Shown: positions 23,201 through 34,429 of the stretch, in pieces | Numbering within the stretch: position 1 is the stretch's first letter | How the letters are laid out: each line of letters starts with the position of its first letter | Assembly: GCA_021397835.1 (NCBI GenBank) | Contig: JAJFZO010000777.1 | Span: 498,501-562,500 of the forward strand | Direction: 5' to 3' | Length of the DNA: 64,000 nt | Origin: Moringa oleifera | Lineage: Eukaryota > Streptophyta > Magnoliopsida > Brassicales > Moringaceae | The notes under the pieces: generated by a model | Told to the model about the DNA's origin: nothing | Databases searched by the model: none | What the model saw: the letters and a program-made list of their open reading frames with translations, nothing else | Translations under genes and position numbers: made by a program

Positions 23201-26200
23201 GAGTCTCTACTAGATGAATCTGGTCATCTACGGACGCTTGCCTTCCTATATGCAAGTAAAGGGATGAGCTCAAAGGCTCTTGCTATTTGGCGCGTATTTG
23301 CCAGAAATTATTCATCTGGTCTTTGGAAGGAGCCTGCTGCTGAGAACATCTTAGATGATGGCGAGACTACCATAATCTCTGGGAGGGAGATTGCTGCAAC
23401 TGAGGCATCAAAGATTCTTAAAGAGTCTTCTGATCAAGATTTGGTTTTGCAGCATCTTGGTTGGGTATGTGGTATTTTTTCTGTTCCTTCTTTTGATTTT
23501 CTTAGGCTGTCAAGATATTACGTGCAATGAACCCAATTATTGCTTGTAGGCTTAAGGCTTGTTATTGATGTGGTAGATTGCAGATATAAACCCAGTACTT
23601 GCAGTTCAAGTTTTGACGTCAGAAGAAAGAGCAGAACAGCTTTCACCAGGTGTGTCTTATCTTAGGAGAAACTTGTGTATATGAGTTGTGGCTCATGTGA
23701 TTGTTTCTTTGAGTGGTGCTGCTCTGTTAGATGCATGCTACTTTCACTTGTCACAAGTTTTATAAATTATCATGCACTTTGTTTTCTGATTTAATTCGCT
23801 ACCCTCTAGACTGTGTTTAAATTGTAATTGAATCTTCAAAACATAATTTTGCTCTTGCACATGGATCCGATGATGCATTCAATTTGCTAAACATGATCCT
23901 GTTTAATTTTTTGATAATGTTGGTAATTTGAATGTTGATTTTCTATTTCATAAAGCTAGTATTTTCAAATAGGTAGACACCCAACTTTCATTATTCCTGT
24001 CAACTGTCATGCAGTCTGATGTTCAACCAATTAGTCTGATGATACAGATGTACGTCAAGGCAACTGTACAGTATTTACTGATATAGCTGTTATGTTCCCT
24101 AGTCTTTTCTTTTAAGTTTTTGTTCAGTAAAGTTTCCATTCCAAAAGAATCTAGGAAAAATTTCATACACCTAGGTTTCCCCTGCTATTATATGTTCTGC
24201 TGCAGATATTCTACATGGTGTCAACTACATGTGGACATCTGATAGTGTTATGTGAACAGGTTGCTAGATGCGAACTTCTTTGCTAGATGCTTGGGCTTCT
24301 ATGGAAGTTTATTACATTCTCTGTAGATTTCCAGCTAGTTGGTTCTGTTGAGATTTTGATTTTGTTTCTCTGTTGATACAAAGTTATATATGACTTACTG
24401 CAGAGGAAGTGATTGCTGCAATTGACTCGAAAAAGGTTGAAATTCTCCAGAGGTATGTTCCTTAGAACCAGCAGTACACAACCAAGTTGATAGTTCCTTA
24501 GTTTGACCTTCCTCCCCCCGTGATATGCAAGTGAAGAATAATGCCAAATCCCACAACTGTCTAGTCGTCAATAAGCTAATTTACTTTTGAACTAATTGTC
24601 TCATGTCAAATTGTTTGAGTAATTGTTCTTGCCTTTCTCTCTCACACGCACAAACACACACATCTTTCATCTTTATAACAGAAATTACTTTAGTATAACA
24701 TGGATATTGCCCTGAGCTTTCGCATTATGCAGGTACCTCCAGTGGTTGATAGAAGATCAGGACTCTAGTGACACTCAGTTCCATACATTATATGCTCTCT
24801 CACTTGCCAAGTCAACACTTGAAGCCTTTGAAGCAGAAGGTGGCTCCCAACAGCCTGATGCTGGAAGGCTAGAGAAGAAAATTTCTGATGTTAGAAGCAA
24901 TTCAATTTTTCAAAGTCCTGTGCGAGAAAGATTGCAGACCTTTTTACAGTCTTCAGACTCATATGATGCTGAAGAGGTGCTCGACTTGATTGAAGGATCA
25001 GAGTTGTGGTTTGAAAAGGTTTGTTGAAGATTTTTTTCTTCATCCTTTGCTTTTCTGACTATGCCTACATATGTTCCTCATGTATGCCTAAATAGAGTTA
25101 TTATCTGGGTCTTCAATCTCTGTTTGTTGGAAAGTATGGATAGTACGATGCTTTAAAATGGCAATTTGATCATTATCTCTCCATGTTTTCTGATGATTCA
25201 ATATATATGATTCTTTTTTCACAGGCTATCTTATACCGAAAATTAGGGCAAGAGTCATTGGTCCTCCAAATATTGGCCCTGTAAGATCAAGCTGCTTTCT
25301 GGAATATTAAGAGTAGTTATCTATCTATGAAAACTAATATTACCAGTAGGAACTCGTTACCATGGGTGTTAGAGCACCAAAGGAAAGTAGTATAAATTGA
25401 TTTAATTTACTTTTCCTAATAGGGAATTAAGCTTAGAAGTGAATTTTTGGATATCTGCAAAGTAATATTTGTGTTGGTCTCTTAGGAAGCTTGAGGACAG
25501 TGAAGCTGCAGAACAATACTGTTCAGAGATTGGCAGACCAGATGCCTATATGCAGTTAGTTTTCTGTTTTCATATTTTATTTCTTTTGGTTTTCCATGTC
25601 TCTTTTTTTTTTTTTTTTCCCTTCTCTTCATAATGCATTGTCTTTTAACATACAGTCTGACCTTTGACTTCTGATTGTCTTGAGGTTACTTGATATGTAT
25701 TTGGATCCACAAGATGGTAAAGAACCTATGTTTAAGGCTGCTGTTCGCCTACTCCACAATCATGGAGAGTCACTTGATCCTTTGCAAGTTTTAGAGGTAT
25801 GAGGCTCAAGTACACTGGAAACTTGACCAACTAGGATATTTTTTTACAGCAGTAACAACAAGAGTAGAACATGTTACGGGTGTCTAGTTTCTTATCACTT
25901 AATATTTACCTTTCTGGAAGGTTTCAGGAGTAATTTCTTGATGATGTACCATGAATGTTGCATGAATTTTAGAAATATTCTTCATATATGAAAGTTACAG
26001 ATAAATACATCTCAGGGTCTTATGACTATATTTAGCTGAACCAACATTGTATCTTTACTGGACTGGAAAATAGAGTTGATTGTGTGTTTATTATTATACT
26101 TCTTTTGATTTAACTGCTTTGATTTCATTGTGACATGAAATATGAGATCTTATTTTGCAGAAATTGTCCCCTGACATGCCCCTCCAGCTTGCGTCAGAGA

Positions 26201-27256
26201 CAATACAGAGAATGCTGAGGGCTCGCCTTCATCATCATCGTCAAGGAAAAGTAAGATTTTCACAATTAACAGAAAGCTATTTGCAAGTCTTTTGGCACCT
26301 TTTTTGCAATCAATTGATTGTACATAAATATGTATCATCATTATAATTTTTCTTGTGGTGTTTTTCCTGGTAAAAAAATTATATTTGAGCCTGTATTTCT
26401 ATTCTATTATTTATTCAATTGACAATTTAAACTAGTAACAGCTTCTATGTCACTTCTTTTCTTACTTCTTCATTATGCGTAAGGCTCTGATTCTGTTTTG
26501 TATATTTGTGACAGCACACATTGTGCATAAGCATGCATGTGGAAATGTTGAGCTTGAGTAGCCATTTGATGTTGATTGCTGGATCAGCTTTTTAAGTTTT
26601 AAGAACCTTTCTACATGGTTGCTTCAACATTCAGTGATGCCCTTTACCTTGTAGCGGCAATGATTTAAACGTCATCTTTATTATATTTCCCAGATTGTGC
26701 ACAATATATCTCATGCTTTAGAGATTGATGCAAGGCTAGCAAGATTGGAGGAAAGATCACGACATGTGCAGATCAATGATGAGAGCCTGTGTGATTCTTG
26801 TCATGCGCGTCTAGGGACTAAACTCTTTGCGATGTACCCAGACGACACAATTGTTTGTTACAAGGTTGGTTGCCGCTTTCCTCAATTTGCATTAAAAACA
26901 TCATTAGATTTCTTGAAATTTTTATTAGGGTTGCTAATGAAGCTGAGAGGACTTTACAAATATGATGCTTTTGGCAGCAGAGAGTGCATTCTTATGAATA
27001 AAGAAAGCTGAATTACACATTTGAGTGATTTCTCATCAAGTTGCATTTTGGCGCAACTGCCCCTTATATCCTTTGATTGGGTACCTGTATGACTTTATAT
27101 TAGACAAATAATGTTCCAATCAAAGCTTGAGTTGTAAGAGCCGTTTTCTTTTTTTCTTTGCAGTGTTTCCGTCGTCAGGGTGAGTCCACATCTGTTACAG
27201 GCCGGGACTTCAATCGAGATGTCCTGTTCAAGCCTGGTTGGTTGGTAAGCAGATAA
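17767..27256 (+). CDS. VPS3: VPS3-like / TGFBRAP1-family vacuolar sorting protein (CORVET subunit)
   Basis: Fourteen exons: 17767-18930, 21039-21314, 21520-21716, 22021-22162, 23192-23464, 23577-23649, 24404-24452, 24733-25018, 25225-25280, 25486-25554, 25685-25796, 26161-26250, 26694-26864, 27164-27256. All introns are GT-AG, phases are consistent, and the product is 1016 aa. The first ~390 residues form a CNH (citron homology) beta-propeller-type domain. The middle is helical (clathrin heavy-chain-like), with family-typical stretches such as VPLEEQIKDLLRKKNFKEA, RDPNRWSLLVPRNRYWGLHP and REGVDTLLMYLYRALNRVDD. The C-terminus has paired cysteines CDSC (962, 965) and CYKC (984, 987), the Vps39-domain-2 style zinc-binding end. 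Family knowledge: plant VPS3 acts in the CORVET tether with RAB5 in endosome-to-vacuole transport. Exon 5 has a weak polypyrimidine tract, but its protein is continuous with the family. Intron 1 is 2.1 kb and carries a poly-G tract. Confidence 0.93.
20113..20218. repeat. GC island with an 84-nt G homopolymer in VPS3 intron 1
   Basis: ggccggggggggcggccgcc (20113-20132) then gc leads into 84 consecutive Gs (20135-20218) inside an otherwise AT-rich intron. The sequence also contains GCGGCCGC and CCGCGG, restriction-site-like strings. Homopolymers of this length are not stable or reliably sequenced in plant DNA, so an assembly or sequencing artefact is the leading explanation. The poly-Gly and poly-Pro ORFs across it are not genes. 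Confidence 0.9.
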
Positions 27257-27371
27257 GCTTAAAGATCAATAGTATTGGAAGTTGAAGACCGCTTAAAGAT
27301 CAATAGTATTGGAAGTTGAAGACCACATTGCAGATAAGCTTAAACATCAATAGTATTGGAAGTTGAAGACC
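27257..27371. repeat. Three copies of a 34-bp repeat after the VPS3 stop
   Basis: Units of gcttaaagatcaatagtatt followed by ggaagttgaagacc lie at 27257-27290, 27291-27324 and 27338-27371 (third with gcttaaacat). The third is preceded by gcagataa, which also precedes the first unit, where TAA is the VPS3 stop codon. So the duplicated block includes the end of the coding exon. Confidence 0.9.
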
Positions 27372-28792
27372 AACTTATGTGCTCATCCACGCGGATGTAC
27401 ACGCCAGCACCAGCTAGAGGGGGCAGAGAATTTCTTTCATTTCTGGCTTTTCTGGAAATATGTATGAGTACTGTTTTCATGTCACCATGTCCTGAATTAG
27501 AATTTGGTAAACTCTTGTGTCACAACCACAATCCTGTGTACATTATTGGCAAACAAATTGAAGAAAACAGATAGGTTCAGCCATGTTGGTGGCTTACAGG
27601 ATCTTGTAGATGTTGTTGTATGATACATATATACATCTTCTGAATCCTTAATAAAGAGGAGTAGTTTCCATCCTACAGATGATCTGTATTAAAAAACTTA
27701 TGTGTTAATTACGTTAATGATATATGTATTTATTTATAGTTTTAAATTGAGTTTTATAAAAAAATTATATATATTAAAAAGTTATATTTTTAATAAATTT
27801 TTAATATAAAGTTTTTATTTATAATTTTTAGTAATATTAAAAATTTTATACATATGTTTTATACATTTAATTTTTAAATATTTAAATATTTTTAAAATAT
27901 TATTAAAATAAATAAAATATTTTTTCACATCAAATTTTATAAAAATATTTAAATAAAATAAAAATATTTTATTTATTTAATAATAATATTTAAAATAATA
28001 TTAAAATACTTAATTAAATAAAAATTATGTATATATTACATGTATAAAATTATTAATATTAACAAAAATTATAAATAATAATTTTATACTAAAAATTAAA
28101 TAAAAATAAAAATATTAAATAAATATTTTTTACAATTTCAATTTAAAATTATAAACAAAATATTAATTTTTAGATATATTTAATTTAAAATTTATTTGTG
28201 TATATTTGATTTTATGTTTTGTATACAGTTATTTAAAAAATTATGAGAATTTTTACTGATACAAGTAATATTGAGCTTTTAAAAATATATTAATACATGA
28301 TATTAAATAAAATAAATTATTTTTATTTTTATATTTTTATTATGAATTATTAATAATATTATTTTATTTTAAAAAAAAATTGAGATAGCCAGGCAGAGCC
28401 AGCCTGTTTGATAGCCATTAAGTTTGACTGACAGTGTCAAGTAAGGTGGCTGGACCACTCTGTTCCCCATTCATTCAACTTTTGTGGGTTGTGAATTGTG
28501 GATTGCTGGGCAGGTAAATTCCCTTCTACTTCTTTTTCTTTTCTTTTCTTTTTGCTAATGTCAATTATATTTAACAGAGAAACCCTAGAAACAGATACAG
28601 CATAATACCAATTTCAAATATATATATTATAATACCGCAGAAAATTACGCAAAGCAGGAAATTAAAACCACTTACCATTCTACTAACGTAATTACATTAA
28701 TGAGTTAAGGTGCCAAACCCACTCTCTCTACCTTCACCTTTCTTTACCAAACCAGCAGCACCCACGACTCTGCATTTCTCTTCTCAACCGTC
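27372..28792. other. VPS3 3' flank and AT-rich spacer
   Basis: AATAAA at 27650-27655 is a plausible VPS3 polyadenylation signal. Roughly 27.7-28.4 kb is almost pure A/T with no ORF. The last ~300 bp are less AT-rich and probably include the promoter of the LRR gene. Confidence 0.55.
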
Positions 28793-30223
28793 ATGGGTCT
28801 CTCTCCTTCTCTGTTGTTCCTGCTCTCCGTCCTCGCCCTCTCCTGCTTCAAAGTCTCCTCAGCCGCCTGCCACGTCGACGACGAAGCTGGTCTCTTGGGT
28901 TTCAAATCGGGTATAACCCATGACCCATCTGGGATGCTCAACACATGGAAGAAAGGGACCGACTGCTGCAACTGGGTGGGTGTCACTTGCCGTGTCGCCA
29001 ACCGGGTCACGGCTCTCTCTCTCTCGGGAAAACTCGATGACCCGAATGGCTTCTTGTCCGGTACGATCTCGCCATCCTTGGTCAAAGTCCGAAATCTAGA
29101 CGGAATTTACTTCCAAGACTTGAGAAACGTCTCCGGCAACTTTCCGATTTTCTTATCGGAGTTGCCCAACCTTCTTTTCGTGTACATTGAGAACAGCAAG
29201 CTTTCTGGTCCAATACCTACTAGCATCGGTAACATGACCCAACTTGAGGCACTGAGTCTAGCTGGGAACCGATTCACCGGCTCGATACCACCTTCAATCT
29301 CCAAGCTGATCAAGTTGAGTCAGCTTAATCTCGCCGGGAATCTGCTTACCGGCAGACTACCGGCAGAGATCAGCCAACTCAACAGCTTAACACTGCTGAT
29401 CCTTGACCACAACCAGCTCTCGGGTACCATACCTGATATTTTCAAATCACTCACTCGTCTCGTCATCCTCAGGCTTTCTCACAATAAACTTGCAGGGAGA
29501 ATCCCACCATCAATAGCATCACTAGCCCCAAAACTAATGTATCTCGAGCTAGGCCACAATGCATTAACAGGACGAATCCCGGACTTTCTCGGAAAGTTCA
29601 AGGTACTTGACACGTTGGATCTTTCATGGAACCGATACTCGGGAGTGGTGCCAAAAAGCTTCGCGAACTTAACTAAGATTTTCAATCTTGACCTCTCACA
29701 CAATTTGCTCGAGGACCCATTTCCAGTGATGAACGTGAAAGGCATCGAGTCCCTCGATTTATCGTACAACCGATTTCATCTGAAGGAAATTCCAAAATGG
29801 GTCACTTCCTCGCCGATCATTTACTCTCTGAAGCTAGCAAAATGTGGGATCAAGATGACTTTAAATAACTGGAAGCCAGTTGAAACTTACTTCTACGATT
29901 ACATCGATCTATCCGAGAATGAGATATCGGGAAGCCCCATTGCATTGTTGAATAGGACCGATTATTTGGTGGGTTTTTGGGCTTCTGGGAATAAGCTACG
30001 CTTCAATTTAGAGAGCATGAGGATCGCCAAGACACTCAAATATCTGGACTTGTCGGGGAATTCGGTGCTGGGTAAAGTGCCCAAGGCGGTTTCCGGTCTG
30101 CAAACATTGAACGTGAGCAACAACCATCTCTGCGGTCAGCTTCCGGTGACCAAGTTCCCAGCCTCTGCGTTTGCCGGCAACGACTGCCTTTGTGGCGTAC
30201 CACTACCAGCATGCAAAGCATAG
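28793..30223 (+). CDS. Secreted leucine-rich repeat protein (DRT100/PGIP-like, no kinase)
   Basis: Intronless 476-aa ORF starting MGLSPSLLFLLSVLALSCF, a clear signal peptide with likely cleavage after KVSSA. An LRRNT_2-type cap follows (DDEAGLLGFKSGI, the TDCCNWVGVTC cysteine pair). About ten plant-extracellular LRRs of the LxxLxLxxNxLxGxIP type follow (for example LEALSLAGNRFTGSIPPSIS and LTLLILDHNQLSGTIPDIF), then a C-terminal cysteine cap (NDCLCGVPLPACKA). Several N-glycosylation sequons are present (NVS, NMT, NLT, NRT). No transmembrane helix or kinase follows, so the protein is expected in the apoplast or cell wall. Such proteins include polygalacturonase-inhibitor-like and DRT100-like members with roles in defence or development; the specific role here is unknown. 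The start has an A at -3 relative context and no upstream in-frame alternative. Confidence 0.9.
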   Translation: MGLSPSLLFLLSVLALSCFKVSSAACHVDDEAGLLGFKSGITHDPSGMLNTWKKGTDCCNWVGVTCRVANRVTALSLSGKLDDPNGFLSGTISPSLVKVRNLDGIYFQDLRNVSGNFPIFLSELPNLLFVYIENSKLSGPIPTSIGNMTQLEALSLAGNRFTGSIPPSISKLIKLSQLNLAGNLLTGRLPAEISQLNSLTLLILDHNQLSGTIPDIFKSLTRLVILRLSHNKLAGRIPPSIASLAPKLMYLELGHNALTGRIPDFLGKFKVLDTLDLSWNRYSGVVPKSFANLTKIFNLDLSHNLLEDPFPVMNVKGIESLDLSYNRFHLKEIPKWVTSSPIIYSLKLAKCGIKMTLNNWKPVETYFYDYIDLSENEISGSPIALLNRTDYLVGFWASGNKLRFNLESMRIAKTLKYLDLSGNSVLGKVPKAVSGLQTLNVSNNHLCGQLPVTKFPASAFAGNDCLCGVPLPACKA

Positions 30224-30539
30224 TGGGCAATCAAGTGAGACCGTGATCATTACGGCATGAGGCTCTCTAGCTCTTTCTCGTGTTCAATTTGCCACTACTA
30301 GTACCGGATAAAGTTATAAAGATAAGGATGACCTTATTCTAGATATAGTTAAATTTCCCACGCAGCAAATGGCTATTTAATTTTTTTCTAAATGCCATCA
30401 TTATTATAATTATTTTTTTAATAAATAAAAAAATATGAATGTTTTATTTTATTCAAACTATAGACCAAATTAACTTTTATTAATTAAAAAATATATACAC
30501 AAAAGATAATAATTATAATAATAATCACAACTCTCTCAC
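30224..30539. other. LRR gene 3' flank
   Basis: AT-rich sequence after the LRR stop. No ORF or distinct element was seen before the inverted repeat begins. Confidence 0.5.
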
Positions 30540-31240
30540 ATTTGTATAATATACAAAACAAAAAATAAATACTTAGAACCATTTATTAGTAAATATTTAA
30601 AATATTCCTAGATAAATATCAAAATTAAATAAATAAGTTCCATAACGTTTAAAATAAAAATCAGATATTAAGATAAAAACAAATTTTCAAAATCCTATTT
30701 CAACAATCTCCCATCCTTTTTGGCTAAACGTTAACCACTAGGTATAGAGAACATAAAGATTAATCTCAATCTCTTATATAATCAATATCTACAAAATGGA
30801 CCCACCAAAAATCTTTTATCAATTTCATGAAATACCTTTCACTTCACAATTATTCAATGATTTCTACCCTAATTAACCATTGGATTTATTAACAATCTTT
30901 CTTTCATTGCTTCTTCAATGTTGGGTGTATACACATTATGGCAACATACACAAGTCTTCAAGGGGCCTGAGATTGTTAATATAAGATTTTGAAAACTTAT
31001 TTCTATCCTAATATTTAATTCAATTCTTGTTCCAAACTTTATTATTCTCATCTAATTTTGATATTTACCTAAGGATATTTTAATTAATTGTCTTGAAAAT
31101 AATCATCAACTTTATAATTATCTTTAAAAATAATAGTTATCCTTGATAGTTATCTGATCTTTATTTTATCACTATAAATATCTAAATGATGTAAAGGTTC
31201 TAAGTATTTTATTGGTATGTTATATGTTGTACAAATATAA
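30540..31240. repeat. Imperfect inverted repeat (fold-back), arms ~170 and ~270 bp
   Basis: The left arm, about 30540-30712, is matched in reverse complement by about 30969-31240. Anchors are aaatacttagaacc (30577-30590) with ggttctaagtattt, gataaatatcaaaatta (30611-30627) with taattttgatatttacc, and ttttcaaaatc...acaatctc (30684-30710) with gagattgtta...gattttgaaaa. The right arm has an extra ~110 bp. The ~255-bp spacer has no ORF. It could be a fold-back transposon, a MITE, or an inverted local duplication. No clear terminal repeat or target duplication was found. Confidence 0.7.
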
Positions 31241-34111
31241 AAGAACTATGAGGTTTTAATTATTGTAAATAAAAAGATATAAATATGTAAAAAAATAATA
31301 ATTTAATAATAATAATAAATAAGAATAGCAAACAGCTTAACACAAAATGTGTCTTACTCTGAGGCCGCTCTCCCTAAAAATATAGGGAACCTCTTGATCT
31401 TAGAATTCTCTAAAAATAGGGAACCTCTCCATGTAGGGACCTCTCCATCGTAGAATTCTCACAACCTATGCGTCCTTTAGGTATTTATAATAAAAACAAG
31501 AATCAAATATTTGTGAAGGGCAACCATCATAATTTTATATCACCATTTTAGATTTTAAATTTTTAAATTTAATTCTATTTAAATTATTTGCTTAATTGTA
31601 AAAAAAAATTATTTAATTTACTTTTTTATACAATAAATCTTAACTTAAAATATATTAAAAAATTAAATTATCATTAAAAATTTTACATTTTTAATATTAA
31701 AAATATTTTATTTATAATTTCACACTGTAAAAATTTATAAATATTAAACAAACTAACTCAAAACATCACAAATATCTTTATTTTTTAAAAAAAATATAAT
31801 GCAACAAATATATGAAAGTTTAAATTAAAAATTAAGTTTTTACATTATTTTTATTCTTATTTATTTATTCATTTCGTTTTTATTGAATTAAAGAAAAAAG
31901 AAAAGACAAAACTTGCCAGGGCAAAAGCCCACGTGGCTTCTTCCTTTTAGTTTATTTATTTATTTCCTTTTTCTAGAAAAGAAATTTGTTATGCCTCTTC
32001 AGCGTTCTACTTTCATATAGTAGATATAGATTTAAGAGGAGCCACCGCCTTTGACCTGCAACTCCATCGCTTCCCACCTAAGTGGTTGCCTCCAACGACT
32101 GTCTGTCTATTCTTCTTTTCTTGTTTCCGGTTGCTCTTTCTCTCTCCCCCCCTCCCTTTGATTATTTCTATGCGTTCCTGTGTTGATTTTGCTTCTAATT
32201 GGTATCTTGCATCTTAAATTGTTTTCATCCATTGTAAAAATTTTGCTTTTGAACCCACTTCCCCTTGAAAAGTTTCTCCAAGTACCAAGTTCTATATAAT
32301 TGAGCTGCAAATGAGTTACTTCGCTTATGAATCAGACTGCCAATTGTAGCTCCATTAGTTTTTCACTTTCGTGTGCGCCTCCAAATTATTTCTTGATTTT
32401 TATATGAGCATGTGGTGGATATTCTTTTGACATTTTCTGTACCTTGTCTATGCTGATGTTGTTGCTACGGTTGGCTTTTTGGTGATTTGATAATTGAATC
32501 CACTATGAACTAACCTACCATTCTGTGTTGGTTTTGTCTTTGTTATGGACTTAATATGATTGTCTTTGCATTCCCACCAAGCCATAGAGAAATTGGGGAT
32601 TAGGCCGTGGACACCTAATCATAATTTGAGATTGAAACCACCATTAGTGTGAATTGGGTCCCTGGAAGAGTGGAGCAAGGTCAACGTGCATTATTTTACT
32701 GAATAGCTTGTAAGGTTCCCATCCCTTTGCTATATTTACTTGTGGGTATCAAATGTTGAACTGGAGAGTTTTGTTTATATGATCTGAAACAACTGTTCAT
32801 ATTTCTTCAAGTAAAATGAGATAATATATGTAACTCCGGAAATTCTTACCTTTTTAATCCCAAAGGAATTTGTTTAGCATAAATATCAGATATAGCTAGC
32901 AGTCTCTTCCAGTCTAGCCCACACCTCATCCTCTTATGTTATCAATGTTTCTGCTTCATGGTCTTGGTTTCCTTTATTTCTAGACTTCTATTACTCACCT
33001 GCTCAGTTAGACTGCAGTAAGGATCACATCTTTGTGGCTTTGGTGCTTGGGATGCCATCAATGTACATTGAAATGGTAGCTGTGAAGAACTGAGAGATGT
33101 ATGTAGTGTTTGGGTTTCTGTTGCTGAAGTGATTCCTTCTGTTGGTGTAATTGACAGAGTAAATTTCACCTTGATGCTCTGATTAGGGTACAGATTGCTG
33201 GAAGTTAAGGATAATATGTGGATGCTTAATGATGAGAGTGTTGAGGTAGTCAAGTTGAAGAACATGAAAATTGGAGATGTTAATGGCAGAATTGGAGATA
33301 TTAATGGCACTCGTTGATGTTTGAGAAAGAGGATGCTACCACAAATATGGAAACTGTCCTATAGTGAGGCCCAAATAGAATGTGGTTACTTGTTTCCGAT
33401 GAACCGAGACTTTCTTACACTAAATTTTTGTATATTGGTTGGTCCTTTGGTGATGCTGAGGTCTGGTTATAGCTCAAATCCCTTTTTATGCCTATGGTTA
33501 ACTCTGATGAACTTTTGAAAGAAAATTAGTTGTCTGTAGACTTGATTGTCTTGAGTTACTGGGGTTTGTAGGACTGCATCTATATCTTTCACTATAGATT
33601 TTTTTTGAGGTTCATAGAATTTTTTTGGAGAAGCTGATCCACTTTCCATGATCAGCAGAGGGGTTGACTTTCTTTTTAGGTGCAGAATCCCTGAACGAGG
33701 ACATTTCGGCTTTCTTGTAGATCCTTATGTAAATTGTTTTAACTTTCAGTCTTTGATGGTAGCTTCACAACAGTAATAGCCATCTAGTGCTTAGAGTTCA
33801 TATATTAAAATTGTATATCATGTCTCACAAACGAGGGTGTCATACATTGTTGCATTTGGAAGCACTAATACATACAACATTCTTATCACATATCCTTGAC
33901 CATTCAAATAATCATCTTCACTCATGTTAGCATCAGAAACTTGCTAGTATCAGAATATTTGATATTATATATAGAATTTTCTGCTATCTAAATCCAGGAT
34001 TTATATCTGTCCCGCGCATATTAGTAATTGTCATGGTTTCAATATTAAGATTTTGGTGGTACTATTGCAGTGACATGTTGCTCTTCTAGTTACCCATTTC
34101 TGTCCTTTGGT
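31241..34111. other. Spacer and probable MOCS2A 5' region
   Basis: 31.2-32.0 kb is AT-rich, with repeated short strings (tagggaacctct, tagaattctc) near 31380-31465. From about 32.0 kb the composition becomes mixed, consistent with a promoter and non-coding leader. A splice acceptor (ctattgcag) ending at 34070 suggests a 5'-UTR intron ahead of MOCS2A; its donor was not fixed. The 122-codon minus-strand ORF at 32942-33310 has no recognised domain. Confidence 0.4.
34075..34089 (+). promoter_or_regulatory. Minimal upstream ORF before MOCS2A
   Basis: ATG TTG CTC TTC TAG, five codons including the stop, ends 22 bp before the main ATG at 34112. If transcripts include this exon start, the uORF would be scanned first and could lower translation. 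This depends on the transcription start and on the splice acceptor at 34070. Confidence 0.4.
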
Positions 34112-34429
34112 ATGGGTACGATAGAAAGAGAAATTAAGACTGAAAGCACAGACAGCAATCTTCTGGGGAATGGGGGTTCATCTGTTGAGATAAAGGTCTT
34201 GTTCTTTGCCAGAGCTCGAGATCTTACTGGCATGACTGATTTGCATTTGAAGGTGTCACCAGGTAGTACTACTAGAGATTGTCTAAACAAGCTTCTTGCA
34301 GAGTTTCCAAGGTTGGAAGAGATCCGCACATGCATGGTTCTAGCTCTGAATGAGGAATATACAACTGAGTCTGCTATTGTTAAAGACAAGGATGAGCTGG
34401 CCATTATACCTCCCATAAGTGGTGGGTAG
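34112..34429 (+). CDS. MOCS2A: Molybdopterin synthase sulfur carrier subunit (MoaD/MOCS2A)
   Basis: A 105-aa single-exon CDS. The frame is open from the acceptor at 34070, but the first in-frame ATG is 34112 ([13 protein letters not shown]). The body has the beta-grasp ThiS/MoaD pattern: [16 protein letters not shown], then [11 protein letters not shown] and LALNEEYT, then [12 protein letters not shown]. The double glycine at the extreme C-terminus is the residue pair that is adenylated and thiocarboxylated. Family knowledge: with the large subunit (MOCS2B/MoaE) it converts cPMP to molybdopterin in the cytosol; the sulfur comes from the CNX5/MOCS3 rhodanese-adenylyltransferase. The length is normal for the family plus a short N-terminal extension. 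In animals MOCS2A and MOCS2B share a transcript; no MOCS2B frame is visible here. Confidence 0.93.
   Translation: MGTIEREIKTESTDSNLLGNGGSSVEIKVLFFARARDLTGMTDLHLKVSPGSTTRDCLNKLLAEFPRLEEIRTCMVLALNEEYTTESAIVKDKDELAIIPPISGG

Noticed and set aside
32942..33310. 122-codon minus-strand ORF rich in Ser/Thr/Leu
   Set aside because: No recognised domain, low-complexity composition, lies in the likely non-coding leader region upstream of MOCS2A, and no splice or promoter support.
34070..34111. N-terminal extension of MOCS2A ([13 protein letters not shown])
   Set aside because: No ATG in this part of the frame; translation would need a GTG start right at a splice acceptor.
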